Below are positions 10,668 to 24,230 of a stretch of DNA of 64,000 bases, piece by piece. Both the position numbers and the translations under genes were made by a program. Within the stretch, counting starts at the first letter, position 1. The number at the start of each line of letters is the position of its first letter. The notes beneath the pieces are model-generated. The model was not told the DNA's origin. It saw only the letters and a list, made by a program, of their open reading frames with translations, and searched no databases. The DNA comes from Flaccisagitta enflata. Taxonomy: Eukaryota; Chaetognatha; Sagittoidea; Aphragmophora. The stretch spans positions 41,850,001-41,914,000 of the forward strand of contig OZ231127.1 of NCBI GenBank assembly GCA_965153355.1. The letters are read 5' to 3'.

Positions 10668-11271
10668 ATGAAAGAGATGGGAAATGCATTTTATGACGTG
10701 AAACTCATAGGACTTTTTTACAAAAGATTGATCCTTGAATATTTACAGAACTAGATGTCACTACATGTCCAAATTATTTCTTTGCGCAAAATTGTGATTT
10801 GGACTGTTTCTCTTTAAATCGCTCTCATTTCTAAACGGTTTGAGCTGCTGACACCAGATTGGTCTCAAATGGTAGGTATTTTGAAGTAGTTTTTGGGACA
10901 ACCTGAGTTGAAATGCTCATTTCATATCTGAGATGGTTTAGTGACCTTTAAATCGAATCCTGATCAAAATTTCAATTGAGACATCAATTGCCTTCATGTC
11001 TAATATGAAATAACACCAAAGAAAAGTTTCCCTCTTTGTATTTCGTAAAATTACTGCAAATTAGCTTTAGTTTGAGACCAATCTGGTATCTGTAGCTCAA
11101 TCCGTTTAGAAATGAGAGCAACTTAAAGAAAATCTGTTCAGCAAGAAACTTTAAAAAACGTTGATTTTTGTTGATTTTGATCAACATTTCTTTACTAGTC
11201 AAATGGTTCAGATTTTTTTAAAAAGTCGTGCAAATTTCACAGCATAAAATGCATTTCCAATATCTTTCAGG
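10668..11271. mobile_element. Fold-back element in myosin intron 1
   Basis: Left-arm words GGAAATGCATTTTATG (from 10680) and CTCTCATTTCTAAACGG (about 10823) recur as reverse complements near 11258 and 11105. Other words match between arms, including CCAGATTGGTCTCAAA, so the arms are about 200 bp each. No coding capacity. A diverged relative seems present around 56850-56920. Confidence 0.75.
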
Positions 11272-11438
11272 AACTTTTTTCAGAATTCAATTATCTTCAA
11301 AACTTTTGGAGTTACGTCGTCATAGAATATTCCAAACGAGAAAAAACATACTGTAATTCGACAATTGCCACATTGCCCACATACTAACGGATTCACATAT
11401 AATGATATACAATAGTTTGTGAAGTGGCACAGAGAAGA

Positions 11439-11591
11439 AACAAGGCCGGATGGCGGATACACGGCAATCGAGTCGCGGACGGTTGGGCAGGAGCAGTAAC
11501 GCGAAAACCGCCAGGAGTTCAAAAATGTGACTGACCGACTGACGGACATACCGACTGACACGGCAAGGTGTAGAGTCGCGTGTCCGCGACT
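11439..11591 (+). mobile_element. Family A element in myosin intron 1
   Basis: Starts AACAAGGCCGGATGG, has GATACACGGCAA then GAGTCGCGGACGG, a short GACC/GACG tract, CACGGCAAGGTGTAGAG and the hairpin AGTCGCGTGTCCGCGACT, then AAAC. The left AGTCGCGGAC matches the reverse complement of the hairpin 3' arm, including the asymmetric centre. Confidence 0.88.
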
Positions 11592-11962
11592 AAACAAAAA
11601 GAAAGTTGGACTATGGTGGATTGTGTACCCATTGGAATCACAAGATCCGAGATTAACTCGCTACCGAGTTTGTGAAAGGATTCGTCTGTTAAACATTGAA
11701 CAAATTAGAAGAGATTCTGACGAGCTTAACGAAACAGAAAAAGTTTGGAAAAAAGAGAAAAAGAGTCGTTCTGGATATTGAGGAAAGTCTCGAACAAAAA
11801 AAGTACAATTCCCATTTGAAAATTTTTCTATGGATAGATCAAAGAATATCGGGAAAGTAGTATTGTAAAGCTTCAACTTTTTTTCTGTACATTTTTTTCT
11901 GTACAACTGTACAACTTTTTTTCTGTACTTTTTTTCTGTTCCTTTTTCAACAACAGTTAAGT

Positions 11963-11963
11963 C

Positions 11964-12058
<95 letters not shown>
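11963..12058. repeat. (CAA)n microsatellite
   Basis: About 32 CAA units in myosin intron 1. A GGTC-rich tract follows (12074-12098) that may be a remnant of a minus-strand family A copy. Confidence 0.95.
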
Positions 12059-12339
12059 GTGTAAACACTTTTCGATCGGTCGGTTCGTCGGTCGGCCATA
12101 AAGTTCTTTTTTGGCGTTTCCGCCTTTGTCCAACTGTCCGCGAAGGATTGTTCTGGACTAACTATATTCAATATGCGGAGCGCGACTGAGCTATTACTTC
12201 CAAAGACTTCACAAACAAAATAAATCATTCTGAAGTGAAGGGCTGAAGGCTAAAGACAAAGCATTTCCTCTCAATTGCTAGATGAGTCAGATATCCTCAA
12301 AAACGCAGTTTGAAAATTCCTCTTCTATCTTAATTTCAG

Positions 12340-12402
12340 GTTCGAAAAGGGAAAGCCGTACACGTACATCGGAGAAGTTTTAGTCTCTGTTAACCCCTAC
12401 AG
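12340..12402 (+). CDS. Myo1d: Myosin I (class Id-like), exon 2
   Basis: This 63-base exon has clean TTTCAG acceptor and GTAAGC donor sites. It encodes [20 protein letters not shown], the hallmark first motor segment of myosins; the VNPY motif lies close to the ATP-binding pocket. Both boundaries are phase 2 and keep the frame with exons 1 and 3. The [10 protein letters not shown] form is that of class I myosins. Confidence 0.95.
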
Positions 12403-12454
12403 GTAAGCTAATGGGATGACAAATCTTAGGAGGAAGTGACGTGGAAGTTGGAAA

Positions 12455-12669
12455 AACAAGGCCAACACCTATAAGTCGCGTGCAAGATATACATTTAGAA
12501 TGACTTAGAATGACTTAGTATATCCTTAAATGACATAAAAAAAAAAATTGATAAAGTAAAAGTGTGACAGACCGACAGACAGACCAACCAACCAACCGAC
12601 CAAGCGACCAACCGACCGATCGACCGACGCACCGACAAAGCGGGGTGTAGAGTCGCGTAGCACGCGCCC
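12455..12669 (+). mobile_element. Family A element (AACACCTATA subfamily) before exon 3
   Basis: Starts AACAAGGCCAACACCTATAA and AGTCGCGTGCA, then AATGACTTAG repeats, a GACC/AACC tract, and GCGGGGTGTAGAGTCGCG. The final hairpin arm is degraded (CGCGCCC instead of CGCGACT). The element occupies most of intron 2 and ends about 39 bases before the exon 3 acceptor, so the branch point and polypyrimidine tract lie in or right beside its end. Confidence 0.85.
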
Positions 12670-12708
12670 AAAAAATGCTTTTCACTTTTTTAATTTCCTC
12701 ATGTACAG

Positions 12709-12854
12709 ATCCATCCCCATTTACGACGATCAATATGTCCAACATTACAAAAACCGGGAAATGTACGAGAGGCCGCCGCACATTTTCGCCGTCGCCGACG
12801 CCGCTTACAAAACCATGCGGCGGAAAGGCAAAGACACTTGCATCGTCATCTCCG
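12709..12854 (+). CDS. Myo1d: Myosin I (class Id-like), exon 3
   Basis: This 146-base exon lies between ATGTACAG and GTGAGT. It encodes [20 protein letters not shown], then [16 protein letters not shown] and [12 protein letters not shown]. The [15 protein letters not shown]...KDTCIVISG pattern is characteristic of class Id myosins and differs from Ia/b, Ic/h and Ie/f forms. The exon ends after the first base of a Gly codon, exactly where the P-loop GESGAGKT should continue. The P-loop exon was not found downstream in this window. Confidence 0.95.
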
Positions 12855-12883
12855 GTGAGTGTACTGTGTTTTCATACCATGTG

Positions 12884-12884
<1 letters not shown>

Positions 12885-12970
<86 letters not shown>
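12885..12970. repeat. (GT)n microsatellite
   Basis: A GT run of about 86 bp at the start of myosin intron 3, followed by CTGT tetranucleotides. Confidence 0.95.
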
Positions 12971-12974
<4 letters not shown>

Positions 12975-13215
12975 CGTGCTTCTGTCTGTCTGTCTGGTTG
13001 TCTGTGTGTGTCACCTGTGCAGTTCTTGGACCTCTTCTGTATTGTCAATTACCCGTGTATCTGGCCTTGTTTGAATCTTTTCAACAAACCTCCGCGTTGG
13101 CTAAATGGGTGAGGTTGTGGGTTAACCCTGGGGGGGGCTTTGAGTGGCATAATGTTGAACAACCGCACGCTTTACAGACAAAGTGTGGAAACTAATGACA
13201 CACTGACACACTCAC

Positions 13216-13522
13216 ATGTCAGGTCATGCCTGTTCTGTTTTGGCCAGGTTCTATTGTTAGGTCATGTCACGTCAGGTCATGCCTGATCTGTTCAAGCCAA
13301 GTTCTACTGCTGGGTCGTGTCAAGCTAGGTCATGCCTGATCTGTTTGGGCCAGGTTCTACTGTCAGGTCATGTCAAACCAGGTCATGCCTGATCTGTTTA
13401 AGCCAAGTTCTACTGATAGGTCATGTCAAGCCAGGTTATGCCAGATCTATTTGGGCCAGGTTCTTCTGTCAGGTCATGTCAAGCCAGGTTATGCCTGATC
13501 TGTTTGGCTCAGGTTCTACTGT
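13216..13522 (+). repeat. Minisatellite, ~53-bp unit, about six copies
   Basis: The unit contains AGGTCATGCCTGATCTGTTT, CCAGGTTCTACTGT and GGTCATGTCAAGCC. Alternate units read GGGCCAGGTTC or AAGCCAAGTTC, suggesting an older dimeric higher-order unit. Confidence 0.9.
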
Positions 13523-13580
13523 TTGAGGCCTCAAACACCAATCAGCAAGACTAAGTAGAAAACGAGCAGATTTTTTTCTC

Positions 13581-14157
<577 letters not shown>

Positions 14158-14539
14158 CTGACTAATACCACATTTACTGCTACTACTAAGAGGCAGTGAG
14201 CGAAGTGAGTGAGCGAGTCTGTGAACAGAGAAAGCAAGCGAAGCGAGCATAGCAGTTGGCGGAGCAAGCGAACAAACGTAGTGAACGACCGAGTGGCCCG
14301 TTGAAAACACGATTGACTGTGACTAGAAATGCGGCCTTACTGGTGTTGGCCTTGTTACAATCTACAGAAGTTCATCTTGATTTGGACTGCTGCCAAAAGA
14401 AGGGATCGTAGATGAAGACAAAGAGAGAGAGCCAACAGACCGAGGCAAAGAGAAAAGCGTTTTAACAGTGTGGATATATGCAAATGAGAGAGCATAGTCG
14501 GTAAGATAAAGGTAAAGTCTGTTGGTAAAGTCTTTGTTT

Positions 14540-15620
14540 CGTCTTAGTGATCGGTATGGTCAGAGTGACCAATATGGTCATAGTGGTCGGGTAGTTGTAG
14601 ATGGCATGGGCGGCTTAGACACTATAGTCGTCTTGTTCTGCATAGTCGGAGTCGATAGCTTGGTAGTCACAGTCAGTGTTAGTTTGGTGTGGCCAAAATG
14701 TTCAGAGAGGTCGGCATGGCCTGAGTAGATGGCATGGCTGGGTTAGTCATGAAGGCTGGTATGGAAGGTATGTTTTGAGTTTTGACAGATTGGCATATTG
14801 GGCATACTCTGTCACGTCGCCAGGGTTTGCTTAAACGCCATAGCCAGCAATCGTAAAGTAGCTCTCATGTTTGGGTTGACATACATGGCATAGCAGACAT
14901 GTTTGGAGTGAGTGGCATGGTCGTTGGCTAGCTTAGTTGGCATTGGACATATGGTTGAAAACTGAAAAGGCAAGCAAAGTTGGCAGAGCTGTCGTGGTTT
15001 GCCTGTTCCACTTTGGAAGTCTGAGTGGCATGGTTGGTTTGGTCGGCTTGGTCGAAACAGTCAGTATGGTTGTTTCAGTTTGAAATGCCAGTATGGTTGG
15101 AAAGGCTGGCATGGTTGGCAGAGTTGTCTTGGTTTGCTTGTTCGACTTGGTAAGTCTGATTGGCATGGTTGGTTTGGTCGGCATTGTCAATACAGTCAGA
15201 ATGATTGTTTCAGTTTGAAAAGCCAATATGGTTGGAATGACATACATGCTAGGAGTGACTGTCATGGCGGGTTTGGTTAGCATGGTTTTTGGTTAGCACT
15301 GTTGGTATGGGTGGCATGGTTGATTCGGTTTGAAAAGTCAGACATGGTCACATGCATGGCGTGGTTTGCTTGTTCAATTTAGTAAGTCTGAGTGGCATGG
15401 TTGATTTACTTGTCATGGTTGGTTTGGTGGGCATGGTTGGTTTGGTTGGCATGGTTGGTTAGGTCGGCGTAGTTGGTCGAGGCGGCATGGTTTGCTTGGT
15501 CGGTAGGTCGATATGGTCGTTTTAGTCGGTCTGGGCGGCATGGCTGGTCTAGGCGGCTGGTTTGCTTGGTCGGTAGGTCGGTATGGTCGTTTTAGTCGGT
15601 CTGGGCGGCATGTTGGCGCG
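14540..15620. repeat. GGCATGGTTGG-rich diverged minisatellite
   Basis: A pyrimidine-poor, TGG-rich block of degenerate 10-14 bp words with a higher-order period of about 135 bp (the same word at 15027 and 15162). Near its right end a ~60-bp unit with GGTAGGTCGRTATGGTCG repeats in tandem. Confidence 0.8.
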
Positions 15621-15751
15621 ACAGGCGTGAGGAATCCTCACTGAGGATAGAATGAGACGTGAGAGAAAAACGAGGATCATGAATAGATAAAAACTAAAGC
15701 AATTTTCAAAGAGGGAAAATTGTGAGACTAAGAGAGATGGTGATGAGTGAA

Positions 15752-15996
<245 letters not shown>

Positions 15997-16286
15997 AAAG
16001 AGACAGAGACAGAGGGATAGAGACACATAGAGACCAACAAACAGACTAACAGATAGACAGACAGATAGACAAGTAGACAGCTTTAAAGACAGAGACCCAA
16101 GAGAGACATAGTTTGATAAAGATGCGGAGAGTCAGCGACTACAATACAGAGAAATATGGAGACATTGATTGATGAAATCCTTGGCACAAACCCATGGGTA
16201 AGACAGTTTTGCAGATGCCAAATGACAATGATGAAGAAATATGCCTCTTTATATGATATGTAATTTTGAATTCAGATCTGAAAGTT

Positions 16287-16396
16287 GAGGCCAATGTGAG
16301 GTTTAGTGAGGTTTAGTTAGGTTTAGTGAGGTTTAGTCGAGGCCAATGTGAGGTTTAGTGAGGTTTAGCCAATGTGAGGTTTAGTGAGGTTTAGTT
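16287..16396 (+). repeat. GTGAGGTTTA tandem repeat
   Basis: A ~10-bp unit GTGAGGTTTA with GAGGCCAAT insertions repeats about nine times just before a MITE. Confidence 0.85.
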
Positions 16397-16420
16397 TAAC
16401 ACTGATAAACAAAGATGGTA

Positions 16421-17036
16421 ACAGTAGCGACAGAAAATTTGATACAAAGTTGATCTCCATCTTACATGGATATTTGGCTAATCAGACATATTTTTCCTAC
16501 TGCATGGAGTTTTTATTTGAAAACTCTTCCAAAGTACTTCAAAAGCTGACCATGTGGAGGTATTTTGCTCTTACGGTTTAGGCTCAGTAATGGTTTCAAT
16601 CATGATGGTTAAATGAACATCATTTTAGACAAATTTTGTCTGTAAATCCTTCAATACTTCATTTTTGCTCCACGGCTCTTTGTGCTGCTGTGTCAGGCTA
16701 TTCGTTGGCCCATCGTCTCATCTGCTGATCTATAGTATTTGAGAATTATGGCCTTTTTGATTTTTCTTAGGTAATTTAAGCTGAAGTAGTGAAAAACAGA
16801 TTCAAAATTCTTTTATATAAATTCAAATTCTGAGTAGCAAAATTTTAACCACCATACTTAAACTCAATATTGAGGCCAAACCAAAGGACTGACCAACTTG
16901 CACCAATTCAGCTTTTTAAGTACTTTTGATAACCTTTCAAATGATGTATTGTTTAATATAGAATGATAACCAAAGTTGTCAATAAGTCAATAGATATTGT
17001 CAAAAAGTTCTGTATCAAATTTTCTGTCGCTACTGT
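16421..17036. mobile_element. MITE with ACAGTAGCGACAGAAA inverted ends, TA-flanked
   Basis: ACAGTAGCGACAGAAAATTT at the left end is inverted at the right end, and each end is flanked outside by TA. Its 616 bp hold no transposase. A second 209-bp copy with the same ends lies at 27770-27978. TA duplications fit a Tc1/mariner-type donor (inference). Confidence 0.88.
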
Positions 17037-17467
17037 TATGATGGACAAAAAACATCGATTAATTAGAATGGATGAATTTTGAATTTATAATGTTCAGTTT
17101 CAGACAAACAGACATTAAAAGAAACATGCTGAAAAAGGTTAAAACAGAGAGTCAATGAAGAAGTGTGGTGTACAGAAAAAGAAGATGGAGAGAAAAGTGT
17201 CATGAATTTTAGATACAAATGCCAATGTTAACAAAAGTAGAACAGTAAAAATAAGAGACAAAGAGAGACACCCAAAAAAGGCAGCAGTGGACTGTGGAGT
17301 GGAACATGGCCAGAGAAAAATGATCAATCTTGTTGGTGAAAACGTTGGGACAGATTGTTAAGTAGACGTGTAAGACAGAATATCATTAAAGAAAATGGCC
17401 ATGGATGATAAAGTTAAAGACTGAAACGGGGAGACGAGAAATGGACAGCGGAATTCAAATGAATGAA

Positions 17468-17674
17468 AACAAGGCCGGATACACGGCAACCGAAGTCGCG
17501 TGCGGGTGGGCAGGGGCCATATTTGAGGTCACCAGATCATTTGGGCAGGAGCAGTGAGGTCAAAGAAATGAAATCATAAAAAGTCGAAAGGGTGTGACCG
17601 ACCGACCGACCAACCGACCAACCGACCGACCGACCGACGGACAAAGCGGGTTGTAGAGTCGCGAGCACGCGACT
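17468..17674 (+). mobile_element. Family A element, complete
   Basis: AACAAGGCCGGATACACGGC, then AAGTCGCGTGCGGGTGGGCA, TGAGGTCACCAGATCATTTG, a GACC tract, AAAGCGGGTTGTAGAG and the hairpin AGTCGCGAGCACGCGACT before AAAAAG. The hairpin centre is asymmetric, and the left motif AGTCGCGTGC matches only the reverse complement of its 3' arm. Confidence 0.93.
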
Positions 17675-17983
17675 AAAAAGGATAGGCAATGGACAGAACA
17701 TTTGTCATGAACTGGGCCGAGCGTGACACTGCGGTAAACCTCTATCCCGTGGACGTTGCAACAACACCATTTTCCGCCACGTGGCGTAACGATGCAATTC
17801 ATTGCAATATCGTGTTGGTGACGGTATGGTATGGGCCGGGTCTTCAATAATCATAGGTATCTGTATTTACTCGTCTGTGGTTACAACTTCAAAAATACAC
17901 TAAACAACCTCACATTTTTAAAGAGGTCATATCACTTGCCAGACTGATGGACAGACAGGTAAGGAGACATAAGCAGGGGCAGG

Positions 17984-18122
<139 letters not shown>

Positions 18123-18154
18123 GTAGAGAGAGAGAGAGAGAGAGGCTGCATTCT

Positions 18155-18300
18155 ACTTCTTTCCCTCTTTTTATTTCTTTATTTTTCCTTTTTTTCTTTC
18201 TTTTTTTTCTTCATTTTTTCTTTCCTTTTTTCTTTCTTCTTTTTTTTTCTTTTCTTCTTTCTTTCTTCTTTTCTTTTCTTCTTCTTCCTTCTTCTTTCCT
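18155..18300. repeat. TTTTCTTC polypyrimidine tract
   Basis: Strand-asymmetric T/C-only sequence with TTC and TTTTTC words, capable of triplex-type structure. Confidence 0.85.
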
Positions 18301-18794
18301 TCCTAATACTCGTTACCGTCACGGCCAAGCAGCCCATTATCGTTTTTAGAGCGATCTCGCTCCTACCTGCGAAACCGGAACGAACTTCCGGTTTCACGCT
18401 CGGGCCAGGTCATGAATCATTGAATCTGGCAGTCTAATGAAGGAAAAAACTAAATGAAGAAAGACAATAGAATTCTGGGTCAGGTGAAGAAGAAAACAAT
18501 GTAATGAGAAAGTAGAATTCATGGGCAGATCGACATGAGAAGAGGAAATGGAGAGAAAATGAACAAAATAGTGTCATGAATCTTGAAGATTGGTCAAGAA
18601 GAAAACAACGTGATGAGAAAGACAGTAAAGTTCATAGGCAGATAGACACGAGAAGGTAAAATGGACAGAAAATGAGCAGAACAGTGTCATGAATCTTGAA
18701 GACTGATGAAGAAGAAAACGTTTGACGTGCCAAAGAAAAAGCAAATGGAGAATGGCTTGAAATAAGAAACGGAAAGAAAGCAAGGATCAGTAAA

Positions 18795-19112
18795 CATGTC
18801 ATGTCATGTCATGTCATGTCATCTCATGTCATCTCATGTCATCTCATGTCAAGGTCATGTCATGTCATGTCATGTCATGTCATGTCATGCCGCGTCAGCG
18901 TCATGTCATGTCATGTCATGTCATGTCAGCAATCATACCGCGTCATCTCATGTCATCTCATGTCATGTCGTCATGTCATGTCATGTCCAGTCATGTCATG
19001 TCATGTCATGTCATGTCATGTCATTTCATGTCATGTCTTGTCATGTCATGTCATGTCATGTCATGTCATGTCATGTCATGTCATCTCATGTCATCTCATG
19101 TCATGTCATATC
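18795..19112 (+). repeat. (TCATG)n pentanucleotide array
   Basis: About 60 TCATG units with scattered variants. Because the unit length is not a multiple of three, all three forward frames are open and read as MSCHV repeats. These are not genes. Confidence 0.95.
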
Positions 19113-19229
19113 ATTTACTACCGGTGCTTGCGATGACGATTAAGCAATGTCCCTGCTTTGTTTTTATGTCCTCTCTTTTTCAAAATACTCCATTTTCTTG
19201 TAATTGTGTCAATCCGTACCTGCTTCCTT

Positions 19230-19395
19230 TCATTGTCTATCAAAAATATTGTCCATCAATATCTTTCCCCATCAATATCTTTGTCCATCAATATCGTTTT
19301 TAATCAATATCTTTGTCTATCAATGACTTTGTCTAACAATATCTTTGTCTATCAATATCTTTGTCTATCAGTATTTTTGTCTATCAACGTTGTTG
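19230..19395 (+). repeat. 18-bp minisatellite ATCAATATCTTTGTCTAT
   Basis: About nine copies of ATCAATATCTTTGTCTAT with small substitutions. Confidence 0.88.
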
Positions 19396-19698
19396 TCTTA
19401 TCTATCTTTACTTCCCCCGCCCCCAAATATCTGCCTCTCCCTCATTAATTCATTTATTATTTGTCTTAGCTCAATCTCGATATTGTTTTAGTTGTCGACC
19501 TTAAATTCTTTTGTCTCTTTATTTTTTAGCTCTGATCTTCAGATCATACAGCATAACTTTTTGTCACTGTATTTGCCTTATTTACTTTGTCTTTGGATCA
19601 TGCATCTGTTGTTGTTGTTGTTGTTGTTACATCATTTACGCAATCAGTATTTTTTCTGTTGTCATAATCACCATCATTATCTTCGTAATTGTTGCAAC

Positions 19699-19755
19699 GT
19701 TGTTGTTGTTGTTGTCGTTGTTGTTTTTATTGCTGTTGTTGTTGTGTTGTTGGCG

Positions 19756-19790
<35 letters not shown>

Positions 19791-19792
19791 GC

Positions 19793-19888
<96 letters not shown>
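19699..19888. repeat. (TTG)n microsatellite
   Basis: About 60 TTG units with a few GCTG and GTCG interruptions. It is the reverse-strand type of the CAA array at 11963. A shorter run lies at 19606-19628. Confidence 0.95.
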
Positions 19889-19999
19889 CTGTTGTTCAAG
19901 CTCCTTTGTGTAGTTCGAAATCTGCACTTTTGGAAACAAAAGATTTTTCCTCTCTCCCCAAGCTCTATATACTGAGCTTCCTCTTTCTACGGAAATCTC

Positions 20000-20346
20000 T
20001 TTGATAAGCGAGATTCTCTATTCAATAGATTTAACCCATCTAATTATATGACCTCAACCTGGAAGAAAACCTCGAATCATAGGAGGTTCCGCCATAGTCG
20101 TTTTGTCTTGTGACTGTAAGTGCGTTTCTTTTTCAATGTTTTTTTTTTTTTTTTTTTTTTTTTTTGCATTTTTCTTTTCAAACAACAGCATATGATCCCA
20201 TACATGCACTAGCACCTCAGGCTAACGTCGGGGAAAACGAAATCATCATTTGGTTTTCGGCTGGTCAGGGCTTGGGTGGTGTTAGGGGTTCTAAGAAAGG
20301 GGGGAAATCAATGAAAAAGTGTATAAAATCATGCACATACGTTTGC

Positions 20347-20393
<47 letters not shown>

Positions 20394-21060
20394 CTTCTAT
20401 CACAGCGTTTTCCGCTCTTCTCCACTTAATATTCACGCTGTTCTTTCTTTCTGTCCAATAATCTTTTCTTTGGCAGGATTTTTTTCATTTTCATTTCGCC
20501 TCTCAGCAAATTTCATTGCTGTCGGCCTGTCGCACAGCGCGCCTGCGTCAAATCATTCGACTCTCTTGTCTGTCCCATGGACTGTCTCATAGCCGACTTG
20601 CGCCTGCGTCACATCATCCGACTCTCTTGTCTGTCTCTTGGACTGTCTCACAGCTAGCGCCTGGTATTTTTGACAGTCGAAAAGCCCGTCTGTGCCTCAT
20701 CTGACTTTGCGTCAGCCCTTTCCTTACAGTGCTCGTTCATCTGTTGCTTCTCTAGCTGTCTTCCGACTTGAACTTGTCCACCATGTACCTTCTTCTGACT
20801 AGCATCAGTCTAGATCTGGGCGAATCACGTCGCAGCACAGTGAATGCCCAAATATTGTAGATGAGGTTCACACACAGCTAGCAAAAATAAAAATAAGCTC
20901 ATTAGACCTTGGGGCGTGAGGTCGTCGGCACTTTCAGAATAAAGCAGGGCAAACAGATATTTGAACAGACGGACAGACTTGAATTTTTAAAAAGACCTTT
21001 TAACTACAAGTTTACTCCCCAACGAGGTACGATCATCTGTGATCTTTTGTTCTTAAGACT
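20000..21060. other. Mixed region: poly-T, CT run, 60-bp tandem units; no gene seen
   Basis: A T run lies at 20138-20165 and CT at 20350-20388. A ~60-bp unit containing GCGCCTGCGTCA and GACTCTCTTGTCTGTC occurs about twice at 20537-20655. A ~58-bp unit with CTTGTCCACC and ACCTTCTTCTGA is seen at 20755 and in two diverged copies at 21525-21645. No coding signal. Confidence 0.5.
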
Positions 21061-21065
21061 TTTTA

Positions 21066-21235
21066 AGCGGTTTTTAGATTAGGGGTAGGGGTGGGTTTAG
21101 GGTTAGGGTTAGGGTTGGGGACAGTTTTAGGGTTAGGGTTAGGGACAGGGTTAGCTTTAGGGCTAAGGGTTGGCTGGGTTTTATGTATTATGGCCCGAAG
21201 CTATTTGAATTAAAGCTTCGCTCTGGCGGAGGATG
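21066..21235 (+). repeat. TTAGGG-rich dispersed element, copy 1
   Basis: Degenerate TTAGGG/TTTAGGG/TAGGGT repeats run to about 21180. They are followed by TTTTATGTATTATGG and TTGAATTAAAGCTTCGCTCT. The copy at 57185-57345 has the same telomere-like array and the same trailing TTGAATTAAAG and TTGCGG-like words, so the array is part of a mobile or duplicated unit. Confidence 0.8.
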
Positions 21236-22433
21236 CGGAAAGAAAAACAAAATCGTGCAGAGAATCATTCATTTTGTCCCCGACGGACTGATGGATCAAC
21301 AAGAGTCAGATAGCACGCAACTTAAAATTGAAAAGGGGTTTTAGGCAGCATTGAGACCTAGCGGACAATAAAATGTGGGGATATTCTGTAACTTTTAAAG
21401 TCAAAATTCTTTGATACAGGGGTTTTCTGGAAAATAATTTGCAGTATTTTTTTTCTAGACAAAGTGCAATTATTTTGCTAATCCTCAAAATTATTAGCTG
21501 TGGCGTGACCTCATCATCAATACTTAGCTGTTTTTGGACTTGTACTCCTCCACCTTGTACCGTCCTCTGATTTGCATTAGTCTTTACTTAGCTGTTTCAC
21601 ACTTGCACTCGTCCACCTTGTGCCATCCTCTAACTTTAGTCGGTCCTATCTTCTATTTGACTTCTACTGAGGCTTTAAGGATACTTCAAATGGTGAAGAA
21701 AGACAATGGATATTGGATAAGTATAAATGACGCACGGTGAGAGAGAGAGATTGAGATAAAGACAGAAGCAAATCAAAGACGGGAACATGTAATGGAGAAC
21801 AGATAAAGGTAACAGCGGGTATGAATACGCCACCAGACTTAGACAGAAAAGCTTTGACAGTAGAAAGCGAGCACTTGACAAGGAGAGACGGAGTGGGGTT
21901 GGGGCGGAGGAGGTGAACCTTTCACGGTGGAAATCGCACGAATGTCAAACTATTATGAATATATGATGACGATATTCACTTTTCATAGCTGATCCCTTTT
22001 TCGAAACTTGTGAGCCTGGACGAAAGTCAACATTTTCATTTTGCCGTCATAACTGAGAAATGAGGCCAGTGAGTTATGAAGGGTAACGGCAATTAGGGAA
22101 ATGGGAAGCAGATTTGGGAGAAATGGCTTGAGTGCTAGTGCTAGCGTGGGAGAAGAAGTTGGGCAGATGAATATGCAGTAACGTAGCTTGAGTATGGGCA
22201 TTGATGACTTGATGTTAGGAAGCAAATTACTTGGGGCTTACAGCCCCCATTTCAAGTCCGACGGCTAATCTAAGTCCAATGGCCCCGCACTTCTATGAAA
22301 CAGACTGTGTCCGTCCATTGGTCGGTCGGTTAGTTGGTTGGTCGGTCACGCAAACGTTTAAAATGCGCAAAACGGCCGGTTCTGACGTCTTTCTTGATTC
22401 CTATCACCTATTATGCCTTCCCACATTCATTCT
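21236..22433. other. Unique region, no gene seen; degenerate family A trace
   Basis: No exon was recognised. A tract at about 22308-22350 (GTCCGTCCATTGGTCGGTCG) with preceding CAGACTGT resembles the tetranucleotide part of a minus-strand family A copy without clear ends. Confidence 0.35.
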
Positions 22434-22661
22434 CATTCATTCTCATTCATTCATTCATTCATTCATTCATTCATTCATTCATTCATTCATTCATTCATTC
22501 ATTCATTCATTCATTCATTCATTCTTTCATTCATTCTTTGATTTATTCATTCATGCACTCATGCATTTATTCTTTCATTCATTCATTCATTCATTCATTC
22601 ATTCATTCATTCATTCATTCATTCATACATTCATTCATTCATTCATTCATTCATTCATTCA
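22434..22661. repeat. (ATTC)n microsatellite
   Basis: About 57 ATTC units with a few TTTATT and ATGC interruptions. The same unit recurs at 43964-44044 and in part at 46255-46350. Confidence 0.95.
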
Positions 22662-22874
22662 AAACCTTTTAATCAGCGAGGCGCACAACAAGCTTCACAC
22701 ATACATTGGCCATAACTTAGCCTCGTCTCTTGTTTTGCTATTAGAATTACTTGAAAAAATACCTGTTTCTCACTGAATTGTTCAAATTATGTTTTCTCCT
22801 CCTTTTATGTATGCATTCTCGTGTATTATGTTATCCTTTTTAATTTTTTTTCTTATGAGGAATCGGTCAGAGAG

Positions 22875-23325
<451 letters not shown>

Positions 23326-23566
23326 AAAAAGGTTTGATAACGATCAGTGAGGAAAACAGATTGAGTGCCCCTTCGCTCAATCAAAAACGCGAATCAGTTC
23401 CAAACCATAGCAAAAAAAAGAAAAAAAGGAAGAAAGAAAGATAAGGAAATGAAAACGGAAACGAAACAGGAGACGAACTAGAAGAAAAGGGCGAAGGAGA
23501 AAAAGTAAAAGGAGAAGAAGAAGCAAAAAAAAAATATCCAGAGAGGAATAAAGGCGTATAAAAAGA

Positions 23567-23756
23567 AACAAGGCCGGATACACGGCTACCCCAGTCGCGT
23601 GCGGGTGGGCAGGGGCTGTAATTGAGGTCACTATATCATTTGGGCAGGAGCAATGAGGCCAAAAACCACAAAACCCCAAAAAAAGTAAAGTGTGACGGAT
23701 GGACGGACCGACGGATGGACCGACAAAGCGGGTTGTAGAGTCGCGTGCACGCGACT
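23567..23756 (+). mobile_element. Family A element, complete
   Basis: AACAAGGCCGGATACACGGC, CAGTCGCGTGCGGGTGGGCA, TGAGGTCACTATATCATTTG, a GGAC/GACC tract, AAAGCGGGTTGTAGAG and the perfect palindrome AGTCGCGTGCACGCGACT before AAAAAAG. Left half nearly identical to the copy at 43610. Confidence 0.93.
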
Positions 23757-23891
23757 AAAAAAGAGAGAATGAAGAGTCTGAAGAGTGGATCACTTCAAAG
23801 AAAAGAAGTCATTTGGGAACACAGACAAAAACAGAAGATAACATCGTAAAAAGAGAGGAAATCGGGATCATTCAAAAAATGGTCTTTGAAT

Positions 23892-24230
<339 letters not shown>

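Noticed and set aside
18796-19303. MSCHV-repeat open frames in three frames
   Set aside because: A TCATG pentanucleotide array keeps all frames open; no flanking coding signal.
19492-20004. Poly-Leu/Val/Cys and poly-Gln/Thr open frames
   Set aside because: Products of the TTG/CAA trinucleotide array.
21066-21235. Chromosome end or telomere fusion
   Set aside because: The TTAGGG units are degenerate, short and tied to a shared tail found again at 57185, so a dispersed repeat fits better.
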